From positions 2,046,001-2,110,000 of the forward strand of contig NZ_JARUBN010000001.1 of assembly GCF_029626265.1 (NCBI RefSeq): a stretch of 64,000 nucleotides of DNA, in the 5' to 3' direction. Source of the stretch: Micromonospora sp. WMMD1102. Lineage in GTDB: Bacteria; Actinomycetota; Actinomycetes; Mycobacteriales; Micromonosporaceae. Position 1 is the stretch's first letter, and each line of letters begins with the position of its first letter. Of the stretch, positions 43,912 to 53,692 are shown in pieces. A model generated the notes under the pieces. The model had not been told where the DNA came from. It saw nothing but the letters and a program-made list of their open reading frames with translations, and did not search any database. The translations under genes and the position numbers were made by a program.

Positions 43912-45609
43912 TCAGCCGACCGGGTTGAGCAGTTCGGCCCGGCCCTCGAAGGCGTGGAGCAGCAGGTCGACCATCCGGAACGTCCGGTCGTCCGGGCCGA
44001 GCGTCGGCCGCCAGGTCGGGTCGCGCAGGATCGAGATCCGGCTGCCCTCGATCGCCCGGTGGAAGACCTCGGCGACGATCCGCGCGCCGACGCCGTCCAG
44101 CCGGCCGCCGTTGAACTCCGCCTCGCGCAGCACGTAGAACCACAGCGGCGTGTTGCCGGCCAACTCGGTCCGCTGCTCGTCGCTCAGCCCGTCCAGCACG
44201 GCACCGTCCAGCCCGCCCAGGATCTCGTCGGCCTTCAGCGGCACCAGGTCGAGGAGCTGGGCCATCTGCTGCCCGCTGGCCAGCCGCACCATCACCGCCC
44301 GGGTCAGGTTGCGGAAGGCCAGGTTCAGCTCGATCGCCGGTGGGGCGTCCTGGCCGCCGAACGCGCCGAGCGGCAGGTTGCGCAGCGGGTCCACCAGTCG
44401 GGTGTCGATCCGCTGGGTCAGGTTGAGCTGCCGCTGTCCCGGATCGGTCTCGTCCCGCCTGACGACGGCGACGAGGTCGTCCCGGCCGGCCTCGGTGAAG
44501 TCGTAGAGGCGGCGGAAGTCGGCGATCCAGTTGGTGGGCAGCCGCTCGAACGACCCCGACTCCGGGTCGGCGACGGTGCCGTCCGGGGAGAGGATGCCGC
44601 TGGTCCCGGAGAACTGGAACAGCAGTTCCAGGGTGCCGGGCGCCAGCACGTCGGGGTGGTCGGAGGTGTTGAAGACGCGGTTCCAGTCGTACACGGCGCG
44701 GATCATGCTGTGTCCGAGCCGGTAGGCCGCGACGGAGAACTCGATCGGCATCGTCGGCCGGTCGCCCGGCTGCACGGCCCGGTCCCGCCGCCGGAAGCCG
44801 TAGCCGGGGGAGACCTCGAAGAACCTCCGGCCCCGGCTGAACACGTCGTCGACCACGTCGGGCGAGACGATCCGGCGCAGGAAGTCGTGCACCAGCAGCC
44901 ACTGGTAGTGCTTCACCACCACCGAGCGGGCGGCCCGGAACAGTGCCCGCCCGGCCAGCCCGCCCTCGGCCAACTGGTCGACCACCCGGTTGTGAAACCG
45001 GATGAACGCCAGGTGGGTCTGCGCGACCACCAGGTTCTCGTCGTTGCGGGCGTCCGGGATCAGCGCCGCCCGCCGCTCCCGCTTGGTCGAACCCAGCCCC
45101 GAGCGGGGCAGGTCGAAGCCGTCCCGGTCCTGGTTGACCACCGGGTCCGCACCGGCGACCGCCGCCGTGGTCCCGGTCTTCAGGTGTACGCCGTCGGCCG
45201 CGTAGAAGACCCGGTCGTGCCGGTCCTCAGGTCCCCGGCCGTAGAGCGAGTCCAGGTCCAGCGCCGGGGAGCGGCCCTGGAGCAGCTCGTCGACGGAGAC
45301 GTCCTCGCCCAGCGCGGCGGCGGTGTTGTCCATGGTCAGGTCGTGGTCGACGAACTGACCGAGGTACGTGTAACCGGCGGGTACGGCCGGGTCGGCGGAG
45401 TCGGCATTCGCCCCGGCGACCATCGCCTCGGCGAGGGCCGTGCGGGTCTGCTCGGAGAGCGTCCGTCCCTCCGGCCCGAGCCGGGAGAACCGGAACTTGC
45501 GCAGCTCGGCGGTGGTGGACGGGCGGCGGGTGGTCGGTTCGTGGTTCTCGTCGAAGCTGAGCAGGCCCTCGCCCTCGACGAGGTAGTCCTCCCGCATGTG
45601 CCGTTTCAT
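43912..45609 (-). CDS. Animal-type heme peroxidase
   Basis: 565 residues from ATG 45609 with GGAGG ribosome site. The distal His is H89 in GQFVDHDLT, the conserved RNDEN segment lies at 188-192, and the proximal heme-binding His is H300 in AAYRLGHSMIR, preceded by the LLVHDFL helix. These match the bacterial branch of the myeloperoxidase/cyclooxygenase superfamily. No signal peptide. It uses hydrogen peroxide to oxidise small organics or halides. Stands alone; the opposing ECF sigma factor is not clearly linked. Confidence 0.92.
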   Translation of the reverse strand: MKRHMREDYLVEGEGLLSFDENHEPTTRRPSTTAELRKFRFSRLGPEGRTLSEQTRTALAEAMVAGANADSADPAVPAGYTYLGQFVDHDLTMDNTAAALGEDVSVDELLQGRSPALDLDSLYGRGPEDRHDRVFYAADGVHLKTGTTAAVAGADPVVNQDRDGFDLPRSGLGSTKRERRAALIPDARNDENLVVAQTHLAFIRFHNRVVDQLAEGGLAGRALFRAARSVVVKHYQWLLVHDFLRRIVSPDVVDDVFSRGRRFFEVSPGYGFRRRDRAVQPGDRPTMPIEFSVAAYRLGHSMIRAVYDWNRVFNTSDHPDVLAPGTLELLFQFSGTSGILSPDGTVADPESGSFERLPTNWIADFRRLYDFTEAGRDDLVAVVRRDETDPGQRQLNLTQRIDTRLVDPLRNLPLGAFGGQDAPPAIELNLAFRNLTRAVMVRLASGQQMAQLLDLVPLKADEILGGLDGAVLDGLSDEQRTELAGNTPLWFYVLREAEFNGGRLDGVGARIVAEVFHRAIEGSRISILRDPTWRPTLGPDDRTFRMVDLLLHAFEGRAELLNPVG

Positions 45610-45960
45610 TCGTCGTTCCTCCCTCGTGGTGACCGGCACCCGGATTCCGGTTCGGCGCACGGGGGAGGGAGGTGCGCGACACGTACGTAGGCACGACGAC
45701 GGAACGTGCATACGTCGAGTCTGGATCCCCCGTGGACGTCCGCGATCGGCGCGGACCAGCCGCCTCGGCTCCGGTGCACCATGCCGGTCTCGGTCGACTT
45801 AGGGCCAAGAGTCCGCAGCGCCGCCGGGACCGTCCACCTTCTGTCGAGCATGCGACCGAAGCCGCGCGGCGTCATCACGGTCGGACCTCGATCCGTTGCG
45901 CTGCGCAGTTTTCTCCGCGTCCACTGAATGTCTCCGTGCCCGCTGAAAGTCCCCTGTGGA
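45610..45960. other. Intergenic region upstream of the peroxidase gene
   Basis: About 350 bp between the RamB-like gene stop and the peroxidase start, both minus strand. Only short incoherent frames are present. It should hold the peroxidase promoter; I see no clear -35/-10 pair or strong inverted repeat. Confidence 0.6.
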
Positions 45961-47358
45961 CTAGCCGTCCTGCTCCACGAGCGGGTACGGGATGAAGGTG
46001 CTGCGGTTCTCGTCCAGGTCGAGTTGCCGGCCGATCGGCTGGGCGGCCCGTTGCGGGCAGGTCATCCGCGCACAGGTCCTGCAACCCGGCCCGATCGGGG
46101 TGGCCGCCTCGGTGGCGTGCAGGTCCATCCCGGCGGAATAGACGAGCCGGCCGGCGTGCCGGGTCTCGCAGCCCAGCCCGATCGCGAAGGTCTTGCCGGG
46201 CTGCCCGTAGCCGCCGTGGTGCCGGGTGACCGTACGGGCGATCCAGAGGTAGCGCTGGCCGTCGGGCATCGACGCGACCTGGGTCATCACCCGGCCCGGT
46301 GCGCCGAACGCCTCGTAGACGTTCCAGAGTGGACAGGTGCCGCCGGAGCGGGAGAACGGGAAGCCGGTCGCCGACTGCCGCTTGGACATGTTGCCGGCCC
46401 GGTCCACCCGGACGAACGAGAACGGCACCCCGCGCGCCCTCGGCCGTTGCAGGGTGCTCAACCGGTGGCAGACGCTCTCCCAGCCCATCGCGAAGTGGTC
46501 GGTCAGCAACTCGATGTCGTAGCGCATCGTCTCGGCCGCGGTGAGGAATTCACGGTACGGCAGAATCAGTGCGGCGGCGAAATAGTTTGCCAGTCCGACC
46601 CGCATGAGAATTTGCGTCTGGAGGTCCGGGACGCTTTCTTCCTCGATGATTTCGTCGATGACGTCGGCGAATTCCAGAAGCGCGATCTGGGCGCCCATCC
46701 GGATCGCCCGCTGGCCCGAGCGCAGCGACGTCGACAGGTGCAGGGTGCGGGTCTGCGGCCGGTAGCGGTGCAGGTCCCCGGCGAGCGAGTCCGGTTCCTG
46801 CCGGACGATCCGCACGCCGTGCCGGCCGGCCAGCCGGTCGGTCAGCGCGGCCCGGGTCTCGCCCCGGCGGATCCCGATCTGCGCGGCCAGCGCCTCGGCC
46901 GCCTCGTCCAGCTCCGGGACGTAGTTCTGCCGCCGGTAGAAGAAGTCGCTGACCTGGTCGTGCGGGTTGCGCCCGGGCGCCAGGTCCCGGTCGCCGGCCA
47001 CCTCGGCGAGCTGGTCGTCGACCTGCCGGTAACGCCGGTAGAGGTCGATCACCGCCTCGGCCACCTCGGGCAGCTTGCCGGCCAGCTCGGTGAGGTCGGG
47101 CAGGCTGGCCCGGGTCGGCAGCGCCTCGCGCAGCTCGGCGACCAGCCGGGGCGTGTCGTGCGGCGCGAAGTAGGCGGTGTCGACGCCGAAGACCTCGGTG
47201 ATCCGGATCAGCACCGGGACGGTCAGCGGGCGGGAGTCGTGCTCGATCTGGTTGAGATAGCTGGGCGAGATGGCGAGCTGCCGGGCCAGCTCGATCTGGT
47301 TGATGCCGTGCTCCTCACGCAGCCGGCGCAGCCGGGCACCCGCGAACGTCTTGGTCAC
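45961..47358 (-). CDS. RamB/ScfR-type XRE regulator of glyoxylate shunt
   Basis: 465 residues; GTG 47358 is chosen for its GGGAGG ribosome site, giving MTKTFAGARLRRLREEHGI. Helix-turn-helix at about 8-62 (INQIELARQLAISPSYLNQIEHDSRPLT). An IrrE/ImmA-like central domain and the ScfR C-terminal domain follow, with conserved cysteines in CETRH, GCRTCARMTCPQRAA. In corynebacteria and mycobacteria RamB controls isocitrate lyase and malate synthase; here those genes are directly divergent, supporting the same job. Repeated TTCGCA words between them could be its operator. Confidence 0.92.
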   Translation of the reverse strand: MTKTFAGARLRRLREEHGINQIELARQLAISPSYLNQIEHDSRPLTVPVLIRITEVFGVDTAYFAPHDTPRLVAELREALPTRASLPDLTELAGKLPEVAEAVIDLYRRYRQVDDQLAEVAGDRDLAPGRNPHDQVSDFFYRRQNYVPELDEAAEALAAQIGIRRGETRAALTDRLAGRHGVRIVRQEPDSLAGDLHRYRPQTRTLHLSTSLRSGQRAIRMGAQIALLEFADVIDEIIEEESVPDLQTQILMRVGLANYFAAALILPYREFLTAAETMRYDIELLTDHFAMGWESVCHRLSTLQRPRARGVPFSFVRVDRAGNMSKRQSATGFPFSRSGGTCPLWNVYEAFGAPGRVMTQVASMPDGQRYLWIARTVTRHHGGYGQPGKTFAIGLGCETRHAGRLVYSAGMDLHATEAATPIGPGCRTCARMTCPQRAAQPIGRQLDLDENRSTFIPYPLVEQDG

Positions 47359-47407
47359 GACGCCTCCCTCCGCGGTGGGTCCCGTCACATTAACACATCT
47401 GTGAAGT

Positions 47408-47427
47408 AGTCAATTCGCAACTTCGCA
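47408..47427. promoter_or_regulatory. Candidate promoter and RamB-type site in the divergent region
   Basis: TTCGCA occurs at 47414-47419 and 47422-47427, 8 bp apart. On the minus strand TTGACT (complement of 47408-47413) is followed by TAATGT (about 15-bp spacer), a possible promoter for the regulator gene. The direct repeats overlap that -35, where autoregulation would act. Resemblance to the known RamB TTTGCAAA-like sites is loose. Confidence 0.45.
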
Positions 47428-47504
47428 GAATGGCGCCGCGACTTTTCAATAGTTGGCCGTTTCCGTATCTCGACCCGCCTGTGGCCACCGTGCCACAGTT
47501 TCGA

Positions 47505-47553
47505 CATGTCCTGATGGACGGCATGTCCCGATGGACGACACGTCCCGATGTAC
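47505..47553. repeat. Three direct repeats with 17-bp spacing before isocitrate lyase
   Basis: CATGTCCTGATGGAC (47505), CATGTCCCGATGGAC (47522) and CACGTCCCGATGTAC (47539) follow the consensus CAYGTCCYGATGKAC at exactly 17-bp steps. They lie 45-95 bp before the isocitrate lyase ATG, i.e. in or beside its promoter. Confidence 0.85.
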
Positions 47554-47598
47554 GGCGAGTAGTCGACTTGTCGACCCGAACCCTCGGAGGAGAATTCC

Positions 47599-48879
47599 AT
47601 GAGCACGCCGGCAGAGCGGTTGCGGACCGAATGGGCCACCGACCCCCGGTGGCGGGGCGTCGAGCGGACCTACGGCGCGGACGACGTCGTCCGGCTGCGC
47701 GGCGTCGTACAGGAGCAGCACACCCTCGCAGACCGGGGCGCCCGGCGGCTCTGGGACCTGCTGCACCGGGAGGACTTCGTCCCCGCGCTCGGCGCGCTCA
47801 CCGGCAACCAGGCCGTGCAGATGGTCCGGGCCGGACTGAAGGCCATCTACCTCTCCGGCTGGCAGGTCGCCGCCGACGCCAACCTCGCCGGGCAGACCTA
47901 CCCGGACCAGAGCCTCTACCCGGCCAACTCGGTGCCGGCGGTGGTGCGCCGGATCAACAACGCGCTGCTGCGCGCCGGCCAGATCGAGACCGCGGAGGGC
48001 CGCACCGGAGGCGACGACGGCGGCATCGACTGGCTCGCCCCGATCGTCGCCGACGCCGAGGCCGGCTTCGGCGGACCGTTGAACGCGTACGAGCTGATGA
48101 CTGCGATGATCATCGCCGGGGCGGCCGGAGTGCACTGGGAGGACCAGCTCGCCTCGGAGAAGAAGTGCGGCCACCTCGGCGGCAAGGTACTGGTGCCGAC
48201 CGGGCAGCACGTCCGGACCCTGAACGCCGCCCGGCTCGCCGCCGACGTGGCCGGAGTGCCGTCGGTGATCGTCGCGCGTACCGACGCGCAGGCGGCGACG
48301 CTGCTCACCACCGACGTCGACGAGCGGGACCAGCCGTTCGTCACCGGGGAGCGGACCGCCGAGGGCTTCTACCGGGTCCGCAACGGGCTGGACTCCTGCG
48401 TCGCCCGGGGACTCGCCTACGCCCCGCACGCCGACCTGCTCTGGATGGAGACCAGCACCCCGGACCTGGAGGTGGCCCGCCGGTTCGCCGAGGAGATCAA
48501 GGCGGTGTACCCGGACCAGCTGCTGGCGTACAACTGCTCGCCGTCGTTCAACTGGCGCAAGCACCTCGACGACGCCACCATCGCCAAGTTCCAGCGGGAA
48601 CTCGGGCACATGGGCTACCGCTTCCAGTTCATCACGCTGGCCGGGTTCCACGCGCTCAACTACTCGATGTTCGACCTGTCCCGGGGCTACGCCACCGACG
48701 GGATGCCGGCGTACGTGTCGTTGCAGGAGCGCGAGTTCGCCGCCGAGGCGTACGGCTACACCGCCGTCAAGCACCAGCGGGAGGTCGGCACCGGCTACTT
48801 CGACCTGGTCAGCACGGTGCTGAACCCGGCCGGCGAGACCACCGCGCTGCGCGGTTCGACCGAGGAGGAGCAGTTCTGA
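47599..48879 (+). CDS. aceA: Isocitrate lyase
   Basis: 426 residues after a CGGAGGAGAA ribosome site. The catalytic loop KKCGHLGGK lies near 193-201; other signatures are [32 protein letters not shown] and the substrate-binding [13 protein letters not shown]. It splits isocitrate to glyoxylate and succinate, the first step of the glyoxylate shunt for growth on acetate or fatty acids. The next gene, malate synthase, starts within its stop codon (TGATG). Divergent from the RamB-like regulator. Confidence 0.97.
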   Translation: MSTPAERLRTEWATDPRWRGVERTYGADDVVRLRGVVQEQHTLADRGARRLWDLLHREDFVPALGALTGNQAVQMVRAGLKAIYLSGWQVAADANLAGQTYPDQSLYPANSVPAVVRRINNALLRAGQIETAEGRTGGDDGGIDWLAPIVADAEAGFGGPLNAYELMTAMIIAGAAGVHWEDQLASEKKCGHLGGKVLVPTGQHVRTLNAARLAADVAGVPSVIVARTDAQAATLLTTDVDERDQPFVTGERTAEGFYRVRNGLDSCVARGLAYAPHADLLWMETSTPDLEVARRFAEEIKAVYPDQLLAYNCSPSFNWRKHLDDATIAKFQRELGHMGYRFQFITLAGFHALNYSMFDLSRGYATDGMPAYVSLQEREFAAEAYGYTAVKHQREVGTGYFDLVSTVLNPAGETTALRGSTEEEQF

Positions 48880-50540
48880 TGCGGATAGTCGTCACCGGGC
48901 CGCTCCGCGAGCGGTACGACGAGATCCTCAGCCCCAAGGCGCTGGACTTCCTGGTCGCGCTCGACAGCGAGTTCGCGGCCCGCCGGGTGGCCCTGCTGGA
49001 CACCCGGCGGGCCCGCCGCGCCCGCTACGCCGACGGCCAGCTCCCCGGCTTCCTGCCGGAGACCGAGGCGATCCGGGCCGACCCGAGCTGGCGGGTGGCG
49101 CCACCGGCACCCGGCCTGCTCGACCGGCGGGTCGAGATCACCGGCCCGACCGACCGGAAGATGACGGTGAACGCGCTCAACTCCGGCGCCCGGGTCTGGC
49201 TGGCCGACTTCGAGGACGCCCTCGCACCGACCTGGGAGAACGTGATCGGCGGCCAGCTCAACCTGGTCGACGCGATCGACCGGCGGATCGACTTCACCGC
49301 CCCCGGCGGCAAGCGCTACGCCCTCGGCGACGACCTCGCCACCATCGTGGTCCGGCCGCGCGGCTGGCACCTGGTGGAGAAGCACGTCGTGGTGGACGGG
49401 CGGGCCATCTCGGCCACCCTCGTCGACTTCGGGCTCTATTTCCTGCACTGCGCGCAGCGGCAGCTCGACGCCGGCAGCGGCCCGTACTTCTACCTGCCGA
49501 AGCTGGAGAGCCACCGCGAGGCCCGGCTCTGGAACGACGTCTTCCGGTTCGCGCAGAACTGGCTCGGCATCCCGCAGGGCAGCATCCGGGCCACCGTGCT
49601 GATCGAGACCGTCACCGCCGCGTTCGAGATGGACGAGATCCTGTACGAGCTCCGCGAGCACTGCGCCGGGCTGAACGCCGGACGCTGGGACTACATCTTC
49701 AGCATCGTCAAGAACTTCGGCTGGCGGGACGACTTCGTACTGCCGGACCGGGGCGACGTGACGATGACGGTGCCGTTCATGCGGGCGTACACCGAACTGC
49801 TGGTCCGGACCTGCCACCGGCGCGGCGCGCACGCGATCGGCGGGATGGCGGCCTTCATCCCGAGCCGGGATCCGGAGGTCAACGCGGTCGCGCTCGGCAA
49901 GGTCCGGGCGGACAAGGAACGCGAGGCGGCCGACGGGTTCGACGGCTCCTGGGTGGCCCACCCCGGCCTGGTCCCGGTCTGCCGGGACGCCTTCGACGCC
50001 GTCCTCGGCGACCGGCCGCACCAGCTCGACCAACTCCGCCCCGAGGTGACGGTCGGCGCGGACGACCTGCTCTCGGTGGACCGCACCCCGGGCCGGGTCA
50101 CCGCCGCCGGGCTGCGCGGCAACGTGGCGGTGGCGCTGCGCTACTTCGACGCCTGGCTCGGCGGCACCGGCGCGGCGGCCATCTTCGACCTGATGGAGGA
50201 CGCGGCCACCGCCGAGATCGCCCGCTGCCAGCTGTGGCAGTGGCTGCACCACGCGACGCCGCTGGCCGAGGGCGGCCGGGTGACCGAGGAACTGGTCCGG
50301 TCGATCCTGGTCGAGGAGGTCGCGAAGCTGAACGCGGAGCGGCCGGTCGCGGACCGGGAACGGTCGAGCCGGGCGGCCGGGATCCTGGTGCGGACCGCGC
50401 TCGGCGAGGAGCTGCCGGCCTTCTTCACCACCGAGGCGTACGCCCGGCACCTGGTGACGACGCAGTCGCCGAAGGGCACCGCCCGGGCCGGGGCGGCGGT
50501 GCCGGGTTCCGCCCGGCTCGGTCTGGCGGCGCCGGCATAG
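48879..50540 (+). CDS. aceB: Malate synthase (type A)
   Basis: 553 residues. Condenses glyoxylate with acetyl-CoA to malate. Signatures: NALNSGARVWLADFEDALAPTW near 88-109, PKLESHREARLWNDVF (the conserved type A region), ATVLIETVTAAFEMDEILYEL, AGLNAGRWDYIFSIVKN and GKVRADKEREAADGFDGSWVAHP. The ATG shares one base with the preceding stop (TGATG), and the ribosome site lies in the isocitrate lyase coding end, so the two enzymes are coupled. Length is normal for the AceB type. Confidence 0.97.
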   Translation: MRIVVTGPLRERYDEILSPKALDFLVALDSEFAARRVALLDTRRARRARYADGQLPGFLPETEAIRADPSWRVAPPAPGLLDRRVEITGPTDRKMTVNALNSGARVWLADFEDALAPTWENVIGGQLNLVDAIDRRIDFTAPGGKRYALGDDLATIVVRPRGWHLVEKHVVVDGRAISATLVDFGLYFLHCAQRQLDAGSGPYFYLPKLESHREARLWNDVFRFAQNWLGIPQGSIRATVLIETVTAAFEMDEILYELREHCAGLNAGRWDYIFSIVKNFGWRDDFVLPDRGDVTMTVPFMRAYTELLVRTCHRRGAHAIGGMAAFIPSRDPEVNAVALGKVRADKEREAADGFDGSWVAHPGLVPVCRDAFDAVLGDRPHQLDQLRPEVTVGADDLLSVDRTPGRVTAAGLRGNVAVALRYFDAWLGGTGAAAIFDLMEDAATAEIARCQLWQWLHHATPLAEGGRVTEELVRSILVEEVAKLNAERPVADRERSSRAAGILVRTALGEELPAFFTTEAYARHLVTTQSPKGTARAGAAVPGSARLGLAAPA

Positions 50541-50565
50541 CGGTCCGGTGACCCGCGGGACCGGA

Positions 50566-50606
50566 CTCCGGGCCGGACGTGCCACCGTGGCGCGTCCGGC
50601 CCGGAG
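50566..50606. terminator. Strong hairpin after malate synthase
   Basis: CTCCGGGCCGGACG at 50566-50579 and CGTCCGGCCCGGAG at 50593-50606 are exact complements around a 13-base loop, 26 bp past the stop codon. Likely the terminator of the glyoxylate-shunt operon. Confidence 0.8.
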
Positions 50607-50710
50607 CCGTGCCGGGTCGTCGAGGCATCCCGGCGAACCGCTGCCCCGTGGGTCGCACCGGGGCGACCTCCACCGGACGTACCGCCGGGAAGGTCCGGCG
50701 GTCGGTCGCC

Positions 50711-51513
50711 CTACCGCTGCCGGATCAGCCCGCCGGTGTTGTCCCATCCGGTCGCCGCGACGAGTCGTCCGCCGCTGACCATCGTGGCCGGCACGTTGAA
50801 GCCGTAACGCTGTCGCGCGGCGTTGCCGCCGGGCTTCCGGTCGAACGCCTGGCAACCGACCATCGAGGTGGCGGCGCCGTCCACGACGTAGAAGCCGTCA
50901 GCGGTGTCGGCGACGCCCTGGACGTCGTACATCGCGGCGGTGTCGGCGACACATCCCACGAAGGTGTTCCGGTCCCACTCGACGTACCAGCCGTGCAGCC
51001 TGGTGTCCTGGGCCTCGCAGCCGACGAACTTGTTCCGGTTCGCCCTGACGTGCCAGCCGTAGCCCCTCGTGTACCACGGTTTGCACACCTGGAAGAAGTT
51101 GTTGGCGGCGTTGGCGCCGACGTAGAAGCCGGCATTGTCTCCGGTGGAGTCCCGGGTGGTCGCCTCGCAGGCTTGCCACCAGTTGTCCGGCGCGTCGATC
51201 GAGAAGCCGTACTGGCCGGCGCCGCGTACCCGGAGCCGGCTGGACACCGTGGCCTGGGTGTCCGTGCCCCGGTAGGCGACACCGTCCCGGACCGGGTTGT
51301 AGATCCACCGCCTGGATGGAGCCGCCGGGGGCGACGTACTCCCACGGCCCGACGGCGGCGGCCGACGCGGGGGGCCGGATCCACCGTTGCGGCGGTGGTC
51401 ACGCCCACCAGACCGGCCATGGCGAGACCGCCGCCACGGATCATCGAGCGTCGGGAACTCGTCCTGGGTGCCGGAGTCGGCGATGACCCGGACACAGGTC
51501 GCGGTATCGACAA
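50711..51513 (-). pseudogene. Decayed Tat-exported beta-helix (pectate-lyase-like) protein
   Basis: From a TTG at 51513 the frame encodes a twin-arginine-like signal (SSRRSMIRGGGLAMAGLVG). After about residue 47 sensible sequence jumps to another frame (VGPWEYVAPGGSIQ, near 51345), then to a third (WIYNPVRDGVAYRGTDTQATV, from about 51305), which runs to the stop with repeated beta-helix turns such as NAGFYVGANAANNFFQVC, GWHVRANRNKFVGC and GWYVEWDRNTFVGC. Two frame changes, plus apparent loss of the middle, make a pseudogene or an error-ridden assembly. The intact relative would be a secreted right-handed beta-helix protein. Confidence 0.75.
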
Positions 51514-51622
51514 GAGGTTCAGCCTTTCTGCTGGTTCGAGGGTTGACGGTCGGTCGGCAACCAGGGGGAACGGCGCGGCAGCCGGCCGGCGGACCCTGGG
51601 CGCCGCCGGCCGGCCGTGCCGG

Positions 51623-51844
51623 CTACTTGTCGTCGGCGAGCGCGACCAGCGCGCTGGCGGTCCGGAAGTACTGGCTGCGTCCGAGGTCCCCGATGGTCTT
51701 GATGCCCAGCGCCTCCTTCAGGTGCGTCGCGGCGCGCTCGCTGACCCCGGCCAGGGCGGCGACCGGGGCGTCGACGAGTTCGGCGACGCTCTTGTCCTGG
51801 TAGTCCTTGTCGACCAGCTTGGCGAGGTTGGCGATAACCGGCAC
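51623..51844 (-). CDS. Small helix-hairpin-helix-like protein
   Basis: 73 residues from GTG 51844 with GGAG upstream. The central part VAELVDAPVAALAGVSERAATHLKEALGIKTIGDLG resembles the helix-hairpin-helix turn used for non-specific DNA contact. Small and all-helical, without membrane segments. Similar short proteins are common and uncharacterised in actinobacteria. Divergent from the racemase-fold gene at 52033. Confidence 0.7.
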   Translation of the reverse strand: MPVIANLAKLVDKDYQDKSVAELVDAPVAALAGVSERAATHLKEALGIKTIGDLGRSQYFRTASALVALADDK

Positions 51845-52032
51845 GGATGCTCCAATCAGACGATCGGTCCGGCACGGCGCCGGACCCGGCCAGCATTGTT
51901 CCAGATTGGACGATCAACTCGTGGGCCCGACCATGGACCGCGCGGTGCGGGCGGGTGAGCGGGCGTACCCGACCTCGGTAGGCTGGGCAGCCGACAGTGA
52001 GCCACGTCCGAAGCGGTACGGGGAGCGAGCCT

Positions 52033-53274
52033 GTGCGCCACCATTCCGACGGGCCCGCGCTCGACTGGCGGGCCAGGGGCTTCTGGCAGCCCGACGAGCC
52101 GGTCCCGGACGCGACGTTCGCGGCCGCCGGACACTCCCTCTTCGACGGGGCCGTCAGCTGGCCGGTGCTGGCCGTCCGGCGCTCCGCCGTCGCGCACAAC
52201 GTCGACACGATGGCCGACTTCTGCGCCCGGCACGGCTTCTCGTTCGCCCCGCACGGCAAGACCACGATGGCCCCGTCGCTGCTCGGCGCCCAGCTCTCCG
52301 CCGGTGCCTGGGCGATCACCATGGCCACCGCCAACCAGGTGCTCGCCGCCCGCGCCCTCGGGGTGCCCCGGGTGCTGCTCGCCAACGAGCTGCTCGACCC
52401 GGCGCCGCTGCGCTGGCTGGCCCGCGAGGTCGGCCGGGGCTTCGAGGCGTACTTCTTCGTCGACTCGGTCGCCGGGGTCGCGGCGGCCGAGGCGGCGCTG
52501 GCCGAGGAGCCGGCCGGCGCACCGCTGCCGGTTCTCGTCGAGCTCGGTTTCCCCGGTGGCCGGGCCGGCTGCCGCAGCGTCGAGCAGGTGGTCGAGGTCG
52601 CCGAGGCGGTCGCCGCCGCCACCCGGGTACGCCTGCACGGCGTCGCCGGCTACGAGGGCGGGTTGCCGGACGGCGCGGCGGTCTCGGCGTACCTGCGGCG
52701 GCTCCGGACGGCGGCGACCGAGCTGGCCCGGCGCGGGCTGGTCGGCCCGGAGGTGCTGGTCAGCGCGGGTGGCAGTGCCTGGTTCGACCTGGTGGCCGAG
52801 GTGCTCGGCGGCGACTGGCTGCCCGGGTACGACCTGCGGATGGTGCTGCGCAGCGGCGCCTACGTCACGCACGACCACGGCTTCTACGCCGAGCACACGC
52901 CGTTCCGGCGGCTCGCCGGCCAGGACTTTCTCGACCCGGCCCTGGAACTCTGGGCGCAGGTCACCTCCACTCCGGAGCCGGGGCTGGCGATCGTCGGGAT
53001 GGGCAAGCGGGACGCCCCGTACGACGAGGGCCTGCCGGTGCCGCTGCTGGTCCGGCGGCGCAGCGGCGAGCTGCGGCCCGGCACCGGCCTGACGGTGAGC
53101 CGGCTCAACGACCACCACGGCTATCTGGCGGTGCCACCCGGCGTCGACCTGGACCCGGGTGACCTGGTCTGTTTCGGCATCTCCCACCCGTGCAGCGCCT
53201 TCGACAGGTGGCGGGTACTTCCGGTGGTCGACGATGGACACGTCGTCGTGGACCTGCTGCGCACCTACTTCTGA
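52033..53274 (+). CDS. PLP-dependent D-threonine aldolase/D-serine deaminase-like enzyme
   Basis: 413 residues; GTG 52033 follows GGGGAG. Alanine-racemase N-terminal fold: the PLP lysine is K76 in FAPHGKTTMAP. The C-terminal domain has the metal-binding His and Cys in FGISHPCSAFDRW, as in D-threonine aldolase and eukaryotic-type D-serine dehydratase. Family enzymes cleave or deaminate D-hydroxy-amino acids. The neighbouring genes suggest no fixed pathway. Confidence 0.88.
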   Translation: MRHHSDGPALDWRARGFWQPDEPVPDATFAAAGHSLFDGAVSWPVLAVRRSAVAHNVDTMADFCARHGFSFAPHGKTTMAPSLLGAQLSAGAWAITMATANQVLAARALGVPRVLLANELLDPAPLRWLAREVGRGFEAYFFVDSVAGVAAAEAALAEEPAGAPLPVLVELGFPGGRAGCRSVEQVVEVAEAVAAATRVRLHGVAGYEGGLPDGAAVSAYLRRLRTAATELARRGLVGPEVLVSAGGSAWFDLVAEVLGGDWLPGYDLRMVLRSGAYVTHDHGFYAEHTPFRRLAGQDFLDPALELWAQVTSTPEPGLAIVGMGKRDAPYDEGLPVPLLVRRRSGELRPGTGLTVSRLNDHHGYLAVPPGVDLDPGDLVCFGISHPCSAFDRWRVLPVVDDGHVVVDLLRTYF

Positions 53275-53692
53275 GACCCCGGCTCCGAGCGCGCTGCTCG
53301 CCGTCGAAGCGGCGACGGCTTCGTTCGACCACACTCGACGGTTACTTTCCGCCACAAGTGACGAACTTTTGTAGATGTCGACCAAAGTTGCTGAGCCTCG
53401 CTCTTTTCTTCTGGCCATGCAGCCTCTAGCGTGTGTCTATTCGTAACAGGGACGACCAGCGATCGTCATATTCCCGTCCGGGCGGCCACCCGGAGCGGGG
53501 AGCGAGGTAGATATCCGGCCCCGCCACGGCCGGGACGCAGATCCCCGCGCGCCACGCGTGGCACGTGAGCGCGCCCCACCGTCGACGACTTAACAAGGCA
53601 CCCGGCGAGCTGTCCGGGTTGCGCACCGAGGACCTGTTGAATCGATCCAAGCATGGGTGGCGGAGGCATCGCCGCCCGGGAAGGTGCAGGAC
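53275..53692. promoter_or_regulatory. Promoter region of the sugar isomerase gene
   Basis: About 420 bp without a gene. A relatively AT-rich stretch at 53340-53460 includes AACTTT (53364-53369) and its complement AAAGTT (53384-53389), 14 bp apart, a plausible operator for a sugar regulator. No clear -35/-10 was assigned. Confidence 0.4.

Noticed and set aside
47446..48774. Minus-strand frame under isocitrate lyase
   Set aside because: Antisense shadow; isocitrate lyase in the plus frame is unmistakable.
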